DNA of 64,000 bases, from contig JAPPNO010000035.1 of the NCBI GenBank assembly GCA_028873845.1, positions 1-64,000 of the forward strand, in the 5' to 3' direction. This DNA is from Gemmatimonadota bacterium (GTDB lineage Bacteria; Gemmatimonadota; Gemmatimonadetes; Longimicrobiales; Gaopeijiaceae). The notes beneath the pieces were generated by a model. That model did not search any database and was not told the DNA's origin. It saw nothing but the letters and a program-made list of their open reading frames with translations. Position 1 is the stretch's first letter. Each line of letters begins with the position of its first letter. A program made the position numbers and the translations under genes. Positions 42,505 to 51,036 of this stretch are shown here, in pieces.

Positions 42505-43296
42505 CTGTTTGACGGGACGAATCCGCTCCCGCGCCAGCGTGTAGAACATCTTCGCCCCGACGCGCACCGACATCCCCAGACGCCCGGAGATCTTCGACCG
42601 GCCTCCGCTGCGCGGCAGGTGCGGCGCGTCGACTTCCTCGATCGCGAGGCGATGGCGCACCGCGCGGAGCTGCATCTGGAGCGTCCAGCCCCAGTCGCGG
42701 TCGTCCATGGCGAGGCGTTCCAGCGCGTCGCGGCGGATGGCGCGAAACGGCGGCAGGTCCCGGAAGCGGTGCCCGAAAAGCAGGCGGGCCGTGACCAGGA
42801 CCACCCTGTTGCCCCAGCGGGCGTGGGCGCGACGATTCCCCATGCCGCCGTCGGGCGCCACGCGCACGCCGAGCGCGAGGTCGGCGCCCCGAGCCAAGGG
42901 TTCGAGGACGATGGGGAGCCGCTCCGCATTCTCGGGGTGGTCCGCGTCCAGGAAGACGATGGCGGCGGGAGGGGTGGCAAGCGCCGACAGGTGCCGGATG
43001 CCGGCCAGGCAGGCGGCTCCGTATCCGCGCCGCGCCTCCCGGACGACCGTTGCACCGGCCGCGCGCGCGATCGCGGCGGTGTTGTCGGTGGATCCGTTGT
43101 CGGCGACGACCACCGAGTGGAGGCGGCTGATGGGCAGTGCCTCGAGGACGGCCGGAATGGCCTGCTCCTCGTCAAGCGCGGGGATCAGGACGGCGGTGCG
43201 GGAAAGCGGGTCGCCACGCGGAGGCCGGCCGGCCGGGTCACGCGTCGGCCGGTCTGAATCGGTGGGCCCGACCGGGTCGGACGGCGGGTTTGTCAT
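42472..43296 (-). CDS. GT2 glycosyltransferase, polyprenyl-phosphate-mannose synthase-like
   Basis: 274 aa. GT-A fold motifs: TAVLIPALDEEQAIPAVLEAL, VVVADNGSTDNTAAIA, GYGAACLAGI, and the DxD element FLDADH at about 115; later RDLPPFRAIRRDALERL and the acidic DDRDWGWTLQMQ. The pattern resembles dolichol/polyprenyl-phosphate mannose synthases without C-terminal membrane segments. Transcribed divergently from a GT87-type mannosyltransferase 120 bases away, which would use a polyprenyl-phosphate sugar as donor; the pair could form a pathway. Confidence 0.85.
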   Translation of the reverse strand: MTNPPSDPVGPTDSDRPTRDPAGRPPRGDPLSRTAVLIPALDEEQAIPAVLEALPISRLHSVVVADNGSTDNTAAIARAAGATVVREARRGYGAACLAGIRHLSALATPPAAIVFLDADHPENAERLPIVLEPLARGADLALGVRVAPDGGMGNRRAHARWGNRVVLVTARLLFGHRFRDLPPFRAIRRDALERLAMDDRDWGWTLQMQLRAVRHRLAIEEVDAPHLPRSGGRSKISGRLGMSVRVGAKMFYTLARERIRPVKQLPSGEEPEHE

Positions 43297-43416
43297 GATG
43301 CTCGAATCCGGTACCGCAACTGACCGCTGGCGCCGCAATTGGCAGGTGGTTCGGCCAAAGCTTAACCTTCTCCGGGAGACGAAGGCAAAATCTCCGCCCA
43401 TGGATGCTTCCAGAGG

Positions 43417-44916
43417 GTGAACCCTTTGGCCCCGTCGCAGACGCCCTCCCTTCATCGAACCGGCACGAACATCACCAGCAAAGACCGGCCGGCGGCTCCT
43501 GCGCGGGAAGCGGCGCTCTCGCCCATCTTCCCCGTTCTCGCGTTCGGCCTCCTCGAGGTCGCCGCTCTCGCCTCGTTCGGGTGGATGGACGGGATTGCGC
43601 TGCCACTGCCCCGCCTGCTGTTGCCGGCCGCCGCATTCCTCTGCTACGTGGCGGCCGGGCTCGGCGTAAACCGCGTTTCCGTTCCTCCCCTGGTTCTCGT
43701 GTGGGGACTCGGCATTGTCGCGCGACTTGCCCTGCTTCCCCTCGCCCCCGAGCTCTCCGACGACATCCATCGCTACCTCTGGGACGGCCATGTCCTCCGG
43801 GAAGGAGTCAATCCCTACGCCCATCCGCCCAACGACGAGGCCCTCGCGGCGCTCCGGACCGGGTGGCACGGAGAGATCAACCACCCCGACGTTCCGACCA
43901 TCTACCCACCGCTGGCGCAAGTGCTGTTCGCACTGGTCAATGTGGTCGGCGGCACCATCCTGGCGGCCAAGCTGGTCTGGCTCTGCTTCGACCTGGGATG
44001 CGCGGCGCTGCTGCAACGGATCGCCGCCCGCACCGGACGGAACCCGGCCAGGGTCCTGCTCTGGTACCTGTGGTCGCCGCTCCTGATCGTGGAGACGGCG
44101 TGGAGCGCGCACTACGACGCGGTGGGGCTCTTCTTCGTGACGGCGCTGATCGGGGTGGCGGCGTGCAGACGGGACGACGGGCGGACGGGCTCACCCGCGC
44201 GGCCGCCGCAGCCGGACCCGCCCTCCGCCGGACGCTTCCTTCGAGCCTGGAAGCGCCCCGCCACCCTCGGCTCGGTCCTGGGCCTGGCCACCCTGGTCAA
44301 GTTCGCGCCCGCCGCCGTCCTTCCGCCGCTGGCCCGGCGCTACGGCGTTCGCGCCGTGGTCGCCTTCGCGGCGGTGTGTGCCGTCCTCTACCTCCCGTTC
44401 GCGGGTGCCGGCGTCTCCGCGCTGACCGGAGGCCTGCGCACGTATGCGCGGCACTGGTCGGCCAACGAGGGGGCCTTCTCCCTGGTCCTGCAGCTGGTGG
44501 GGGATCCGGTGCGGGCCCGTGCGGCTGTTGCCGTACTGGTGTTGGCGGTCGCCGGCTACACGGCGTGGCGGCGATTCCCCGTCGAGCGGGCGCTGTTGTG
44601 GGTCCTGGGCGCCGGGCTGCTCCTGTCGCCCACGGTTCATCCCTGGTACGTGCTCTGGGTCCTCCCGATGGCCGCGCTGCGGAGCCATCCCCCCTTCCTG
44701 CTCGCGGGTGGCCTCGCTTTCCTCGGGTACTGGGGACTTGCCTCGTACGAGGCCGCCGGGGTCTGGCCGCAGCCCGGCTGGAACCGCGCGGCCATGTGGA
44801 TGCCGGTCTGGGGATTGATTCTGTGGCGCCTCGTCCCGGCGGGTGCCGGCCGCGCGCGGTCCGCCGATGCCAAGCGCCAGGAACCCGCCCGCGAAGAGAG
44901 CCACGAAGGGGAGTGA
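43417..44916 (+). CDS. GT87/DUF2029-type membrane glycosyltransferase
   Basis: 499 aa with about ten membrane segments. The first luminal/periplasmic loop contains ELSDDIHRYLWDGHVLREGVNPYAHPP, the acidic DD-x-x-R catalytic pattern seen in polyprenyl-phosphate-dependent mannosyltransferases of the GT-C superfamily, followed by INHPDVPTIYPPLAQ. The C-terminal half is membrane-spanning with SPTVHPWYVLWVLPMA, another conserved region. It probably adds a mannose or related sugar to a lipid or glycan in the periplasm. Start is GTG at 43417 with a weak site. Its last 726 bases are antisense to the extended frame of the next gene. Confidence 0.85.
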   Translation: MNPLAPSQTPSLHRTGTNITSKDRPAAPAREAALSPIFPVLAFGLLEVAALASFGWMDGIALPLPRLLLPAAAFLCYVAAGLGVNRVSVPPLVLVWGLGIVARLALLPLAPELSDDIHRYLWDGHVLREGVNPYAHPPNDEALAALRTGWHGEINHPDVPTIYPPLAQVLFALVNVVGGTILAAKLVWLCFDLGCAALLQRIAARTGRNPARVLLWYLWSPLLIVETAWSAHYDAVGLFFVTALIGVAACRRDDGRTGSPARPPQPDPPSAGRFLRAWKRPATLGSVLGLATLVKFAPAAVLPPLARRYGVRAVVAFAAVCAVLYLPFAGAGVSALTGGLRTYARHWSANEGAFSLVLQLVGDPVRARAAVAVLVLAVAGYTAWRRFPVERALLWVLGAGLLLSPTVHPWYVLWVLPMAALRSHPPFLLAGGLAFLGYWGLASYEAAGVWPQPGWNRAAMWMPVWGLILWRLVPAGAGRARSADAKRQEPAREESHEGE

Positions 44917-46275
44917 GGCCCAGTATCCGGCCGCCAGCGCCAGCAATCCGCCCAGAACCATGTATGCTCCCGCACCGACCCCCAGCGCGCGACCCGGGGC
45001 CGGCCCGCCCGGGGTTTGAAGACGCCATTGCGGGGACGCGCCGGTCTTCGGAGTCCTCTCGAACGGGTCCCGGACGGGTCGGAATCCACGGAACACCGCT
45101 CGAGTGAGCAGCGCCGAGAGTCCCGCCCCCAGCACCAGCGCGCCCACCGCCCTCCGAATCGCCGTTTCCCAGGAGCGGCCCCTCCGCCGCGCGGCGGTCA
45201 GGTAGTACACGATGAAGGGGCCGGCCGCACCGGCGAACAGGGCCAGGTCGAGCCACCAGAGCGCGTCCATGTCCAGTTGCCGTCTGGCGAACGCGGCCGG
45301 GACGATGAGGAGTGCGAGTGCAAAGGTCAGGGGGTAGGCGAACTGGCCGCAGAGATGCACGACGGCTTCGAACTTGACGACGGGACGAAGGCGGCTGCCC
45401 AGCAGGCGGGGAAGGAGTTTCCGCGCGGCTTGAACGCCGCCCTGGGCCCAGCGCCTCTGCTGCACCAGGAGCGCCGCGGGTGTGCGCGGGAGTTCGGCGG
45501 GAACACCCACTTCGTCGCGCAGAACGAAGCGCCATCCCGCCATCTGCGCCCGGTAGCTGATGTCGAGGTCCTCGGTCAGCGTGTCGTGATGCCATCCACC
45601 CGCGTCCTCTAGTGCCTTTCTGCGCCACAGCCCCGCCGTCCCGTTGAACTTGAAGAACCGGCCGCCGCGGTATCGGCCACGCTGCTCCACCAGGAAGTGT
45701 CCGTCCAGGAGAAGCGCCTGTGCGCGCGTCAGCCACGATTCGTCCTCGTTGAGGTGCTCCCAGCGGGCCTGCGCCATGCCGACCCGGGGATCGGCCATGG
45801 ACGGCAGGAGTTCTTCGAGAAGGCCTGGCTGGGGGACGAAGTCGGCGTCGAGGATGAGGATGTAGTCGCCGGTGGCCAGGTCGAGACCCTTGGCGAGGGC
45901 GCCCGCCTTGTACCCGTGGCGGTCGGTGCGGTGGAGGACGGTGATGTCGATGCCTCGCCGGCGCCATTCGTGGGCGCAGTGGCGGGCGATGGCGGTGGTA
46001 TTGTCGGTGGAGTCGTCGAGGACCTGGATCTGGAGGAGGTGGCGGGGGTGGGAGAGCCTGCAGGTAGCGTCGATGAGGCGCTCGACGACGTGCTCTTCGT
46101 TGTAAATGGGGAGCTGGACGGTGACGGTGGGGTGGGGCGGGGGTGACGACAGGCTGTCGGGCGCCTGACGGCGGGACAGGAGAAGCAGGCTGATCCGGTG
46201 GGCCGCGAAGGGAAGGAGGAGGGCGAGGACGGCGCCGTAGAGAGCGACCGCGACGACGCTGAGGAGGTCGGTCAT
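44191..46275 (-). CDS. Processive GT2 membrane glycosyltransferase (cellulose-synthase-like)
   Basis: The frame encodes 694 aa, of which about the first 450 are convincing: an N-terminal membrane segment, PTVTVQLPIYNEEHVVERLIDA, QVLDDSTDNT, YILILDADFVPQPG (DxD), LTEDLDISYRAQMAGW and QQRRWAQGGVQ (QxxRW), then four C-terminal membrane segments to about residue 455. Similar proteins are 480-520 aa. From about 44916 down to the stop at 44191 the frame runs antisense through the GT87 gene and the residues are charged and repetitive, unlike a domain. Either the protein really has this tail or the normal stop has been lost by a frameshift. Start ATG overlaps the preceding stop. Confidence 0.85.
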   Translation of the reverse strand: MTDLLSVVAVALYGAVLALLLPFAAHRISLLLLSRRQAPDSLSSPPPHPTVTVQLPIYNEEHVVERLIDATCRLSHPRHLLQIQVLDDSTDNTTAIARHCAHEWRRRGIDITVLHRTDRHGYKAGALAKGLDLATGDYILILDADFVPQPGLLEELLPSMADPRVGMAQARWEHLNEDESWLTRAQALLLDGHFLVEQRGRYRGGRFFKFNGTAGLWRRKALEDAGGWHHDTLTEDLDISYRAQMAGWRFVLRDEVGVPAELPRTPAALLVQQRRWAQGGVQAARKLLPRLLGSRLRPVVKFEAVVHLCGQFAYPLTFALALLIVPAAFARRQLDMDALWWLDLALFAGAAGPFIVYYLTAARRRGRSWETAIRRAVGALVLGAGLSALLTRAVFRGFRPVRDPFERTPKTGASPQWRLQTPGGPAPGRALGVGAGAYMVLGGLLALAAGYWASLPFVALFAGGFLALGIGGPRAAGTRRDEAPQNQSPDRHPHGRAVPAGLRPDPGGLVRGKSPVPEESEATREQEGGMAPQRGHREDPEHVPGMNRGRQEQPGAQDPQQRPLDGESPPRRVAGDRQHQYGNSRTGPHRIPHQLQDQGEGPLVGRPVPRIRAQASGQRGDAGTREREVEDGTHRREGDHGANAVAPGQRRKDGGGRELDQGGQAQDRAEGGGALPGSKEASGGGRVRLRRPRG

Positions 46276-46475
46276 TCGGGCGGGTCAGGATGAGTTGACT
46301 CGAATCCGCGGCACCGGAGCACCGGGAGCGGAGGGTACCTGGGAAAGGTAGGGTCGCTGCGGTGGCGTCCACAGAGGTAGAAGACCGATCCGCGCCGCGA
46401 GGTGACCCGGCGCATCCAGGCGCAGCGGGCGCAAAGGCCGACTTGCGGGGCGCGGCCGCCGGGTTCAGACGTCAT
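46272..46475 (-). CDS. Small Cys-containing protein, zinc-ribbon-like
   Basis: 67 aa. It carries LCARCAWMRRV, a C-x-x-C, then FYLCGRHRSDPTFPRYPPLPVLRCRGFE, giving four cysteines in a zinc-ribbon-like spacing with a conserved PRYPPLPVLRC tail. Similar small proteins are found as conserved hypotheticals in several phyla; I know of no function. It is sandwiched by ATGA overlaps between PgeF and the GT2 gene, so it is almost certainly translated. Confidence 0.75.
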   Translation of the reverse strand: MTSEPGGRAPQVGLCARCAWMRRVTSRRGSVFYLCGRHRSDPTFPRYPPLPVLRCRGFESTHPDPPE

Positions 46476-47245
46476 TCGACGTCCGCCACGATCCCGATGA
46501 ACGCGCGCTGCCGGCCGATATCGCCGCGCCGGTGTGAAAAATATCTCCCGTCGCCGCACAGCGTGCATTCGGTACTCACGCCGACCCGTCCCGGCCGGAC
46601 ACCGGACGCGGTCGCGCGGCGCTCGATGACCCGTCTCAGATCGACGAGCGCCGATCCCGCCCGAGTCCGCTCTCCAAGCGCCTGGAGGACCTCGGGTCCC
46701 ACTTCGTAGCATCCGCCGCAGATGGCCGGCCCGAGATGAACCGACAGGTCCCCCGGACTGCTTCCGAAGCTCGTGCGCATCACGCCGATGCCTTCCTCCA
46801 CCACTCCCGCCGCCACCCCGCGCCACCCCGCGTGGAGCAATCCGACCACCTCGCGCAACGGGTCGGCGACGAACACCGGCACACAGTCGGCGGTCGTCAC
46901 GGTCAGCAGGACACCCGGGCGAGCGGTCACGTGCCCATCCGCTTCGCCCGCTACAATCGCGCCCTCGGGCACGTCCACATGCGCCCGCGTGAGCGATCCG
47001 TGTACCTGCCGGCTGCGCACAACCGATCGCCAGCGCCGTCCCGCACCCGCAGTGAGCGCGAGCATGTCCCGGAGGGGCGGAACGCCCGGATCCGCCAGAG
47101 CGTCGGGTATGCCGGACCCGGCGCCGGAGCCGAGGGGGCCCGCATCGGATCCCGCATCCGTGCGCCGGGTCGTGCCAGCACGCAGCCACGGGAAGCTGGT
47201 CACCCATTCCGACACAGACGTTACGGGAAAACGCCGGGTGCTCAC
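46472..47245 (-). CDS. pgeF: PgeF/YlmD-type purine nucleoside phosphorylase/laccase-domain protein
   Basis: About 257 aa of the multicopper polyphenol-oxidase-like family (YfiH/YlmD/LACC1). Conserved segments: SRQVHGS at about 75, TADCVPVFVAD at about 115, VVGLLHAGWRGVAAGVVEEG at about 130, LGPAICGGCYEVG at about 168 and the terminal CTLCGDGRYFSHRRGDIGRQRAFIGI. His/Cys ligands for the metal site are present. Members cleave purine nucleosides and, in E. coli, correct wrong peptidoglycan precursors. GTG at 47245 gives the usual length; an upstream ATG at 47362 would overlap the neighbouring gene. Confidence 0.9.
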   Translation of the reverse strand: MSTRRFPVTSVSEWVTSFPWLRAGTTRRTDAGSDAGPLGSGAGSGIPDALADPGVPPLRDMLALTAGAGRRWRSVVRSRQVHGSLTRAHVDVPEGAIVAGEADGHVTARPGVLLTVTTADCVPVFVADPLREVVGLLHAGWRGVAAGVVEEGIGVMRTSFGSSPGDLSVHLGPAICGGCYEVGPEVLQALGERTRAGSALVDLRRVIERRATASGVRPGRVGVSTECTLCGDGRYFSHRRGDIGRQRAFIGIVADVE

Positions 47246-47297
47246 CGGGCCATCATCGGTCCACCGCGAACGCTTCGCCGCCTGAAATCCGCAACAT

Positions 47298-47969
47298 TCA
47301 TCCTCGGCCCTTCCGGTCGAGAAGCCTGATCGCGCCCAGGGTGGCCCCGATGCGCACGCCATAATAGACGATCACCCCGGGAATGAACCCCACCCCGTAG
47401 GAGAGGGAATCGTCCATCGCCGCCACCGTGAGCCAACCCGTGCCCAACCCCAGCCCTGTTCCAAGAAACGCCGACGCGAACGATACCCCGGGCGACACTC
47501 CGGCCAGGCTCGTTGCCAGTGCCGTCAAGGATGGCGAAAGAGCAAGGTAGGAGGTCCAGGCCAAAGCCTCGGCCTCGGTCCTTGACGCGAGACCAAGGCC
47601 GATCAGGTCTCCCGCCGCGATCCCGAGGATCGATGCCAGGGTCGTGCGACGGGGCGCGGCATCCGACGTATCGGCTTGCGCGGCCTCCCGGGGCGAAGAT
47701 GGTAACCATGCGGTGGCCAGCGTTGCACCGTCCGCCTGACGCGGCCGGGCGACGCTCAGAACCGCCTGCGGATCGAAGCCTCGGCCGGCCTGGCCAGCAG
47801 TGTGAAACGGACTCCGCTTCACCTCCCCGATCGCCGCGCCGAGCGCCGCAAGCGACCATCGCCGGTTTTCGAGCCCACTCTGCGCATGCCCCTCGGCCGG
47901 GAAAGCCGCCAACGCCGCCGACGCGACCGCCAGCAGCGCGACCGCTGCCTTTCCTCGAATCCGATTCAT
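47298..47969 (-). CDS. Hypothetical exported/membrane protein
   Basis: 223 aa with a signal peptide (KAAVALLAVASAALAAFPAEGHAQ). The mature protein has a polar stretch of about 100 residues and then glycine-rich hydrophobic segments (LASILGIAAGDLIGLGLA, FASAFLGTGLGLGTGWLTVAAM, GFIPGVIVYYGVRIGATLGAI) resembling small membrane or glycine-zipper proteins. I do not recognise a family. Same strand as the downstream pgeF with 52 bases between; divergent from sucA. Confidence 0.65.
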   Translation of the reverse strand: MNRIRGKAAVALLAVASAALAAFPAEGHAQSGLENRRWSLAALGAAIGEVKRSPFHTAGQAGRGFDPQAVLSVARPRQADGATLATAWLPSSPREAAQADTSDAAPRRTTLASILGIAAGDLIGLGLASRTEAEALAWTSYLALSPSLTALATSLAGVSPGVSFASAFLGTGLGLGTGWLTVAAMDDSLSYGVGFIPGVIVYYGVRIGATLGAIRLLDRKGRG

Positions 47970-48076
47970 GCGAATCTCCCGTTGCCGGTGGAGAGTGCAA
48001 ACTCACGCGGGGTCCTGGGGTCCATCAAGAGCCACGGCTTCAATCCGACGATGACCAGTCCCTTCGGCGCGGGTAA

Positions 48077-48108
48077 ACCCTCCGCCCGGCATGCACCCTC
48101 CGCCCGGC
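48077..48108. repeat. Two 14-bp direct repeats upstream of sucA
   Basis: ACCCTCCGCCCGGC occurs at 48077-48090 and again at 48095-48108, separated by ATGC, within the 179-base divergent intergenic region between the hypothetical exported protein and sucA. It could be a regulator site or chance in GC-rich DNA. Confidence 0.35.
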
Positions 48109-48148
48109 TCTCCCCCCGCGCCGAAAAGGTACTAGCTTTCACCACACC

Positions 48149-51025
48149 ATGAGCAGTTACTTCGACAGCCAGAACGCGGCCTACGTCCAGGCACTCTACG
48201 AGGACTTCACCCGGAACCCGGAGGCCGTGCATCCGGAGTGGCGCGAGTTCTTCCGGACGCGCCGCGACGAACTCCGGAACGCCGGTCTGCAGGTCGTGGA
48301 CGGACGGCCTGCCGCGGCCCCGGCCAGAGCACCCGACCCCGCACCGGCCGCGCTTCCCACACCTGCCCCCACCAGGACACCCGACCCCTCTCCGCCCACG
48401 GCTCCCACGGCGCCAGCGCCCTCCGCACCCCCCACCCCCGACTCCCGCCTCCTCTCGCTCGTCGCGCGCGCATCGAACCTCCTCCAGGCCTTCCGCGAGC
48501 ACGGCCACCAGGCCGCGCGCATCGACCCTCTCGGGAGCACGCCCCCGGGCCACCCCCAGCTCGACCCCGCCTACTTCGGCACCACCATGGACGAGCTGGA
48601 GGAGATCCCCACTTCGGTGCTCTTCCCCGAAGGCGGCGAAGCGCCGCTCGCCTTCACCCTCGACCGCCTGAAGGCCATCTACGGCGGCGACCTCGGCTAC
48701 GAGTTCGAGCACCTCGAGGACCCGGTCAAGGTGGCGTGGCTGTGGGAACAGGTGGAGCGCGGCACCCACTTCGACGGTTACTCCGACGAGGACCGCCTGC
48801 GGACGCTCGACCGCCTCACCCAGGTGGAGGGTCTGGAGCAATTCCTGCACCGTGCCTACCTGGGGCAGAAGCGCTTCTCGATCGAGGGGATCGACATGCT
48901 GGTCCCGATGCTTGACGAGGCGATCGAACTGGCGGCGGCCGAGGGCGCGACCGAGATCGTCATCGGGATGGCCCACCGCGGCCGCCTCAACGTGCTGAAG
49001 CACATCATGGGGGTGTCGTACGCGGAGATCCTCGCCGAGTTCGAGGAGGGCGCGGCGCCGGGAAGCGCGCTCTGGGTGCCCGATCCCGGCACGGGGGACG
49101 TGAAGTACCACCACGGCGCCACTGGGGACTATCCGCTCCGCTCCGGGGACACGGTCCGGGTGACCATGGCCCCCAATCCCAGCCACCTGGAGTTCGTGAA
49201 CCCGGTCATTCTGGGTATGGCGCGGACCCAGCAGTACGTGGACCGAAACGGCGGCCGCGAGCGGGACCCGGCGCTCGTCGTCCCCATCCTCATCCACGGC
49301 GATGCAGCCTTCGCCGCCGAGGGCGTCGTGGCCGAGACCCTCAACCTGGCCCGCCTGCACGGCTACGAGGTCGGGGGCGCCATCCACATCATCGGCAACA
49401 ACCAGGTGGGCTTCACCACCGACCCCGGCGACGGCCGCTCCACCCGCTACGCCAGCGACCTCGCCAAGGGGTACGACATCCCGGTCATCCACGCCAACGG
49501 CGACGCCCCCGAGGAATGCCTGGCCGCGGTGCGTCTCGCGATGGCCTACCGGGCCCGCTTCCACGCCGACACGGTGATCGACCTGATGGGCTACCGGCGC
49601 CACGGCCACAACGAGGCCGACGAGCCCGAGTACACGCAGCCCGTCCTCTACGGCTGGATCAGCCACCATCCGACCGTGCGCATGCAATGGGCCGGGGAAC
49701 TCGTCGCGCGCGGACTGATCGGCGCGGAGGACGCCGACGAGCGGGTCCGCGCAATGGCCGACAGGCTTCGCGCGATCAAGGACGGGCGCAAGCCGCCTCC
49801 CGAGGACTCCGCGCCGCCCTGGCAGGTGCCCAGCTACAGCGCGGTGGACCAGGAACTCCAGCGTGACACGGGCGTCTCCGTGGAGCGCCTCGAGCGGATC
49901 AACCAGGCGCTGCTCACGGTTCCCGACGGCTTCACCGTGCATCCCAAACTGGTCCGCCAGCTCGCGCGCCGCGGCAAGGATTTCGGACCCGACTTCCGGG
50001 TGGAGTGGGGGCACGCCGAGGCTCTGGGCATCGGATCGCTCCTGGAGGACGGCGTCCCGGTCCGGCTCACCGGCCAGGACTCGCAGCGGGGCACCTTCAG
50101 CCATCGCCACCTGGTCCTGAACGACGCAAAGACCGGTGAACTGTACTCGCCGCTGGCGGAGATCCCGGACGCGCGCCTGGAGATCTACAACTCGCCGCTG
50201 ACCGAGGCGGCCACGATCGGCTTCGAGTACGGGGTGGCGGTCGCCGCGGACCGCGATCTGGTCCTCTGGGAAGCGCAGTTCGGGGACTTCGTCAACGTCG
50301 CGCAGGTGATGATCGACCAGTTCCTGTCGGCGGGGTGGTCCAAGTGGGGACAGCGTTCGCGGCTCACGCTGCTGCTGCCGCACGGATACGAGGGCCAGGG
50401 GCCGGAGCATTCGAGCGCGCGCCTGGAGCGCTTCCTGCAGCTCTGCGGCGAGGACAACATGCGAGTCGTCTATCCGACCACGCCGGGCCAGTACTTCCAC
50501 CTGTTGCGCCTGCAGGCCTTCAGCGAGCCGGAGCGCCCGCTGATCGTCATGTCTCCCAAGAGCCTGTTGCGGCATCCGCGGGCGAGGTCTTCTGTGCGGG
50601 AGCTGGCGGAGGGCCGCTTCCGGAAGGTCATCGACGACGACTCGATCGACGCGGAGGAGCGGGTGCGGCGCCTGATTCTGTGCAGCGGGAAGGTCTACTA
50701 CGACCTGGCCGGGGCGGAGGAGCGGGCCGGAGCGGAGGACGCGGCGATCGCGCGGGTCGAGACGCTCTATCCGTTCCCGGCCCGGGAGATTCATGAGCTG
50801 TACGAGCGCTACGCGAATGTGGAGGCGGTGATCTGGGCGCAAGAGGAACCGATGAACATGGGGGCGCTCACCTACATCCTGCCGCGGTTGCGCGGTGTGC
50901 TGCCACACGAGGTCCGCCTGTTGCACGTGTCGCGCCCCGAGCGGGCGAGCCCGGCCGAGGGGAATCCACACAATCACGCGGTGGCGCAGCGCGAGGTCGT
51001 GGCCAAGGCGCTGACAGCTCGCTGA
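48149..51025 (+). CDS. sucA: 2-oxoglutarate dehydrogenase E1 component
   Basis: 958-aa thiamine-diphosphate-dependent E1. The N-terminal E2-binding segment (NAAYVQALYEDFTRNPEAVHPEWREFF) is followed by an unusual Pro/Ala-rich linker at residues 52-92. Catalytic features: IVIGMAHRGRLNVL at about 270, GDAAFAAEGVVAETLNLA with the later NNQVGFTT making the ThDP site at about 380-425, GYRRHGHNEADEP, and the C-terminal transketolase-like part with GQDSQRGTFSHRH and HGYEGQGPEHSSARLERFLQL. It decarboxylates 2-oxoglutarate and passes succinyl to E2 (not in the window). Confidence 0.95.
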   Translation: MSSYFDSQNAAYVQALYEDFTRNPEAVHPEWREFFRTRRDELRNAGLQVVDGRPAAAPARAPDPAPAALPTPAPTRTPDPSPPTAPTAPAPSAPPTPDSRLLSLVARASNLLQAFREHGHQAARIDPLGSTPPGHPQLDPAYFGTTMDELEEIPTSVLFPEGGEAPLAFTLDRLKAIYGGDLGYEFEHLEDPVKVAWLWEQVERGTHFDGYSDEDRLRTLDRLTQVEGLEQFLHRAYLGQKRFSIEGIDMLVPMLDEAIELAAAEGATEIVIGMAHRGRLNVLKHIMGVSYAEILAEFEEGAAPGSALWVPDPGTGDVKYHHGATGDYPLRSGDTVRVTMAPNPSHLEFVNPVILGMARTQQYVDRNGGRERDPALVVPILIHGDAAFAAEGVVAETLNLARLHGYEVGGAIHIIGNNQVGFTTDPGDGRSTRYASDLAKGYDIPVIHANGDAPEECLAAVRLAMAYRARFHADTVIDLMGYRRHGHNEADEPEYTQPVLYGWISHHPTVRMQWAGELVARGLIGAEDADERVRAMADRLRAIKDGRKPPPEDSAPPWQVPSYSAVDQELQRDTGVSVERLERINQALLTVPDGFTVHPKLVRQLARRGKDFGPDFRVEWGHAEALGIGSLLEDGVPVRLTGQDSQRGTFSHRHLVLNDAKTGELYSPLAEIPDARLEIYNSPLTEAATIGFEYGVAVAADRDLVLWEAQFGDFVNVAQVMIDQFLSAGWSKWGQRSRLTLLLPHGYEGQGPEHSSARLERFLQLCGEDNMRVVYPTTPGQYFHLLRLQAFSEPERPLIVMSPKSLLRHPRARSSVRELAEGRFRKVIDDDSIDAEERVRRLILCSGKVYYDLAGAEERAGAEDAAIARVETLYPFPAREIHELYERYANVEAVIWAQEEPMNMGALTYILPRLRGVLPHEVRLLHVSRPERASPAEGNPHNHAVAQREVVAKALTAR

Positions 51026-51036
51026 ACCACCAGCCC

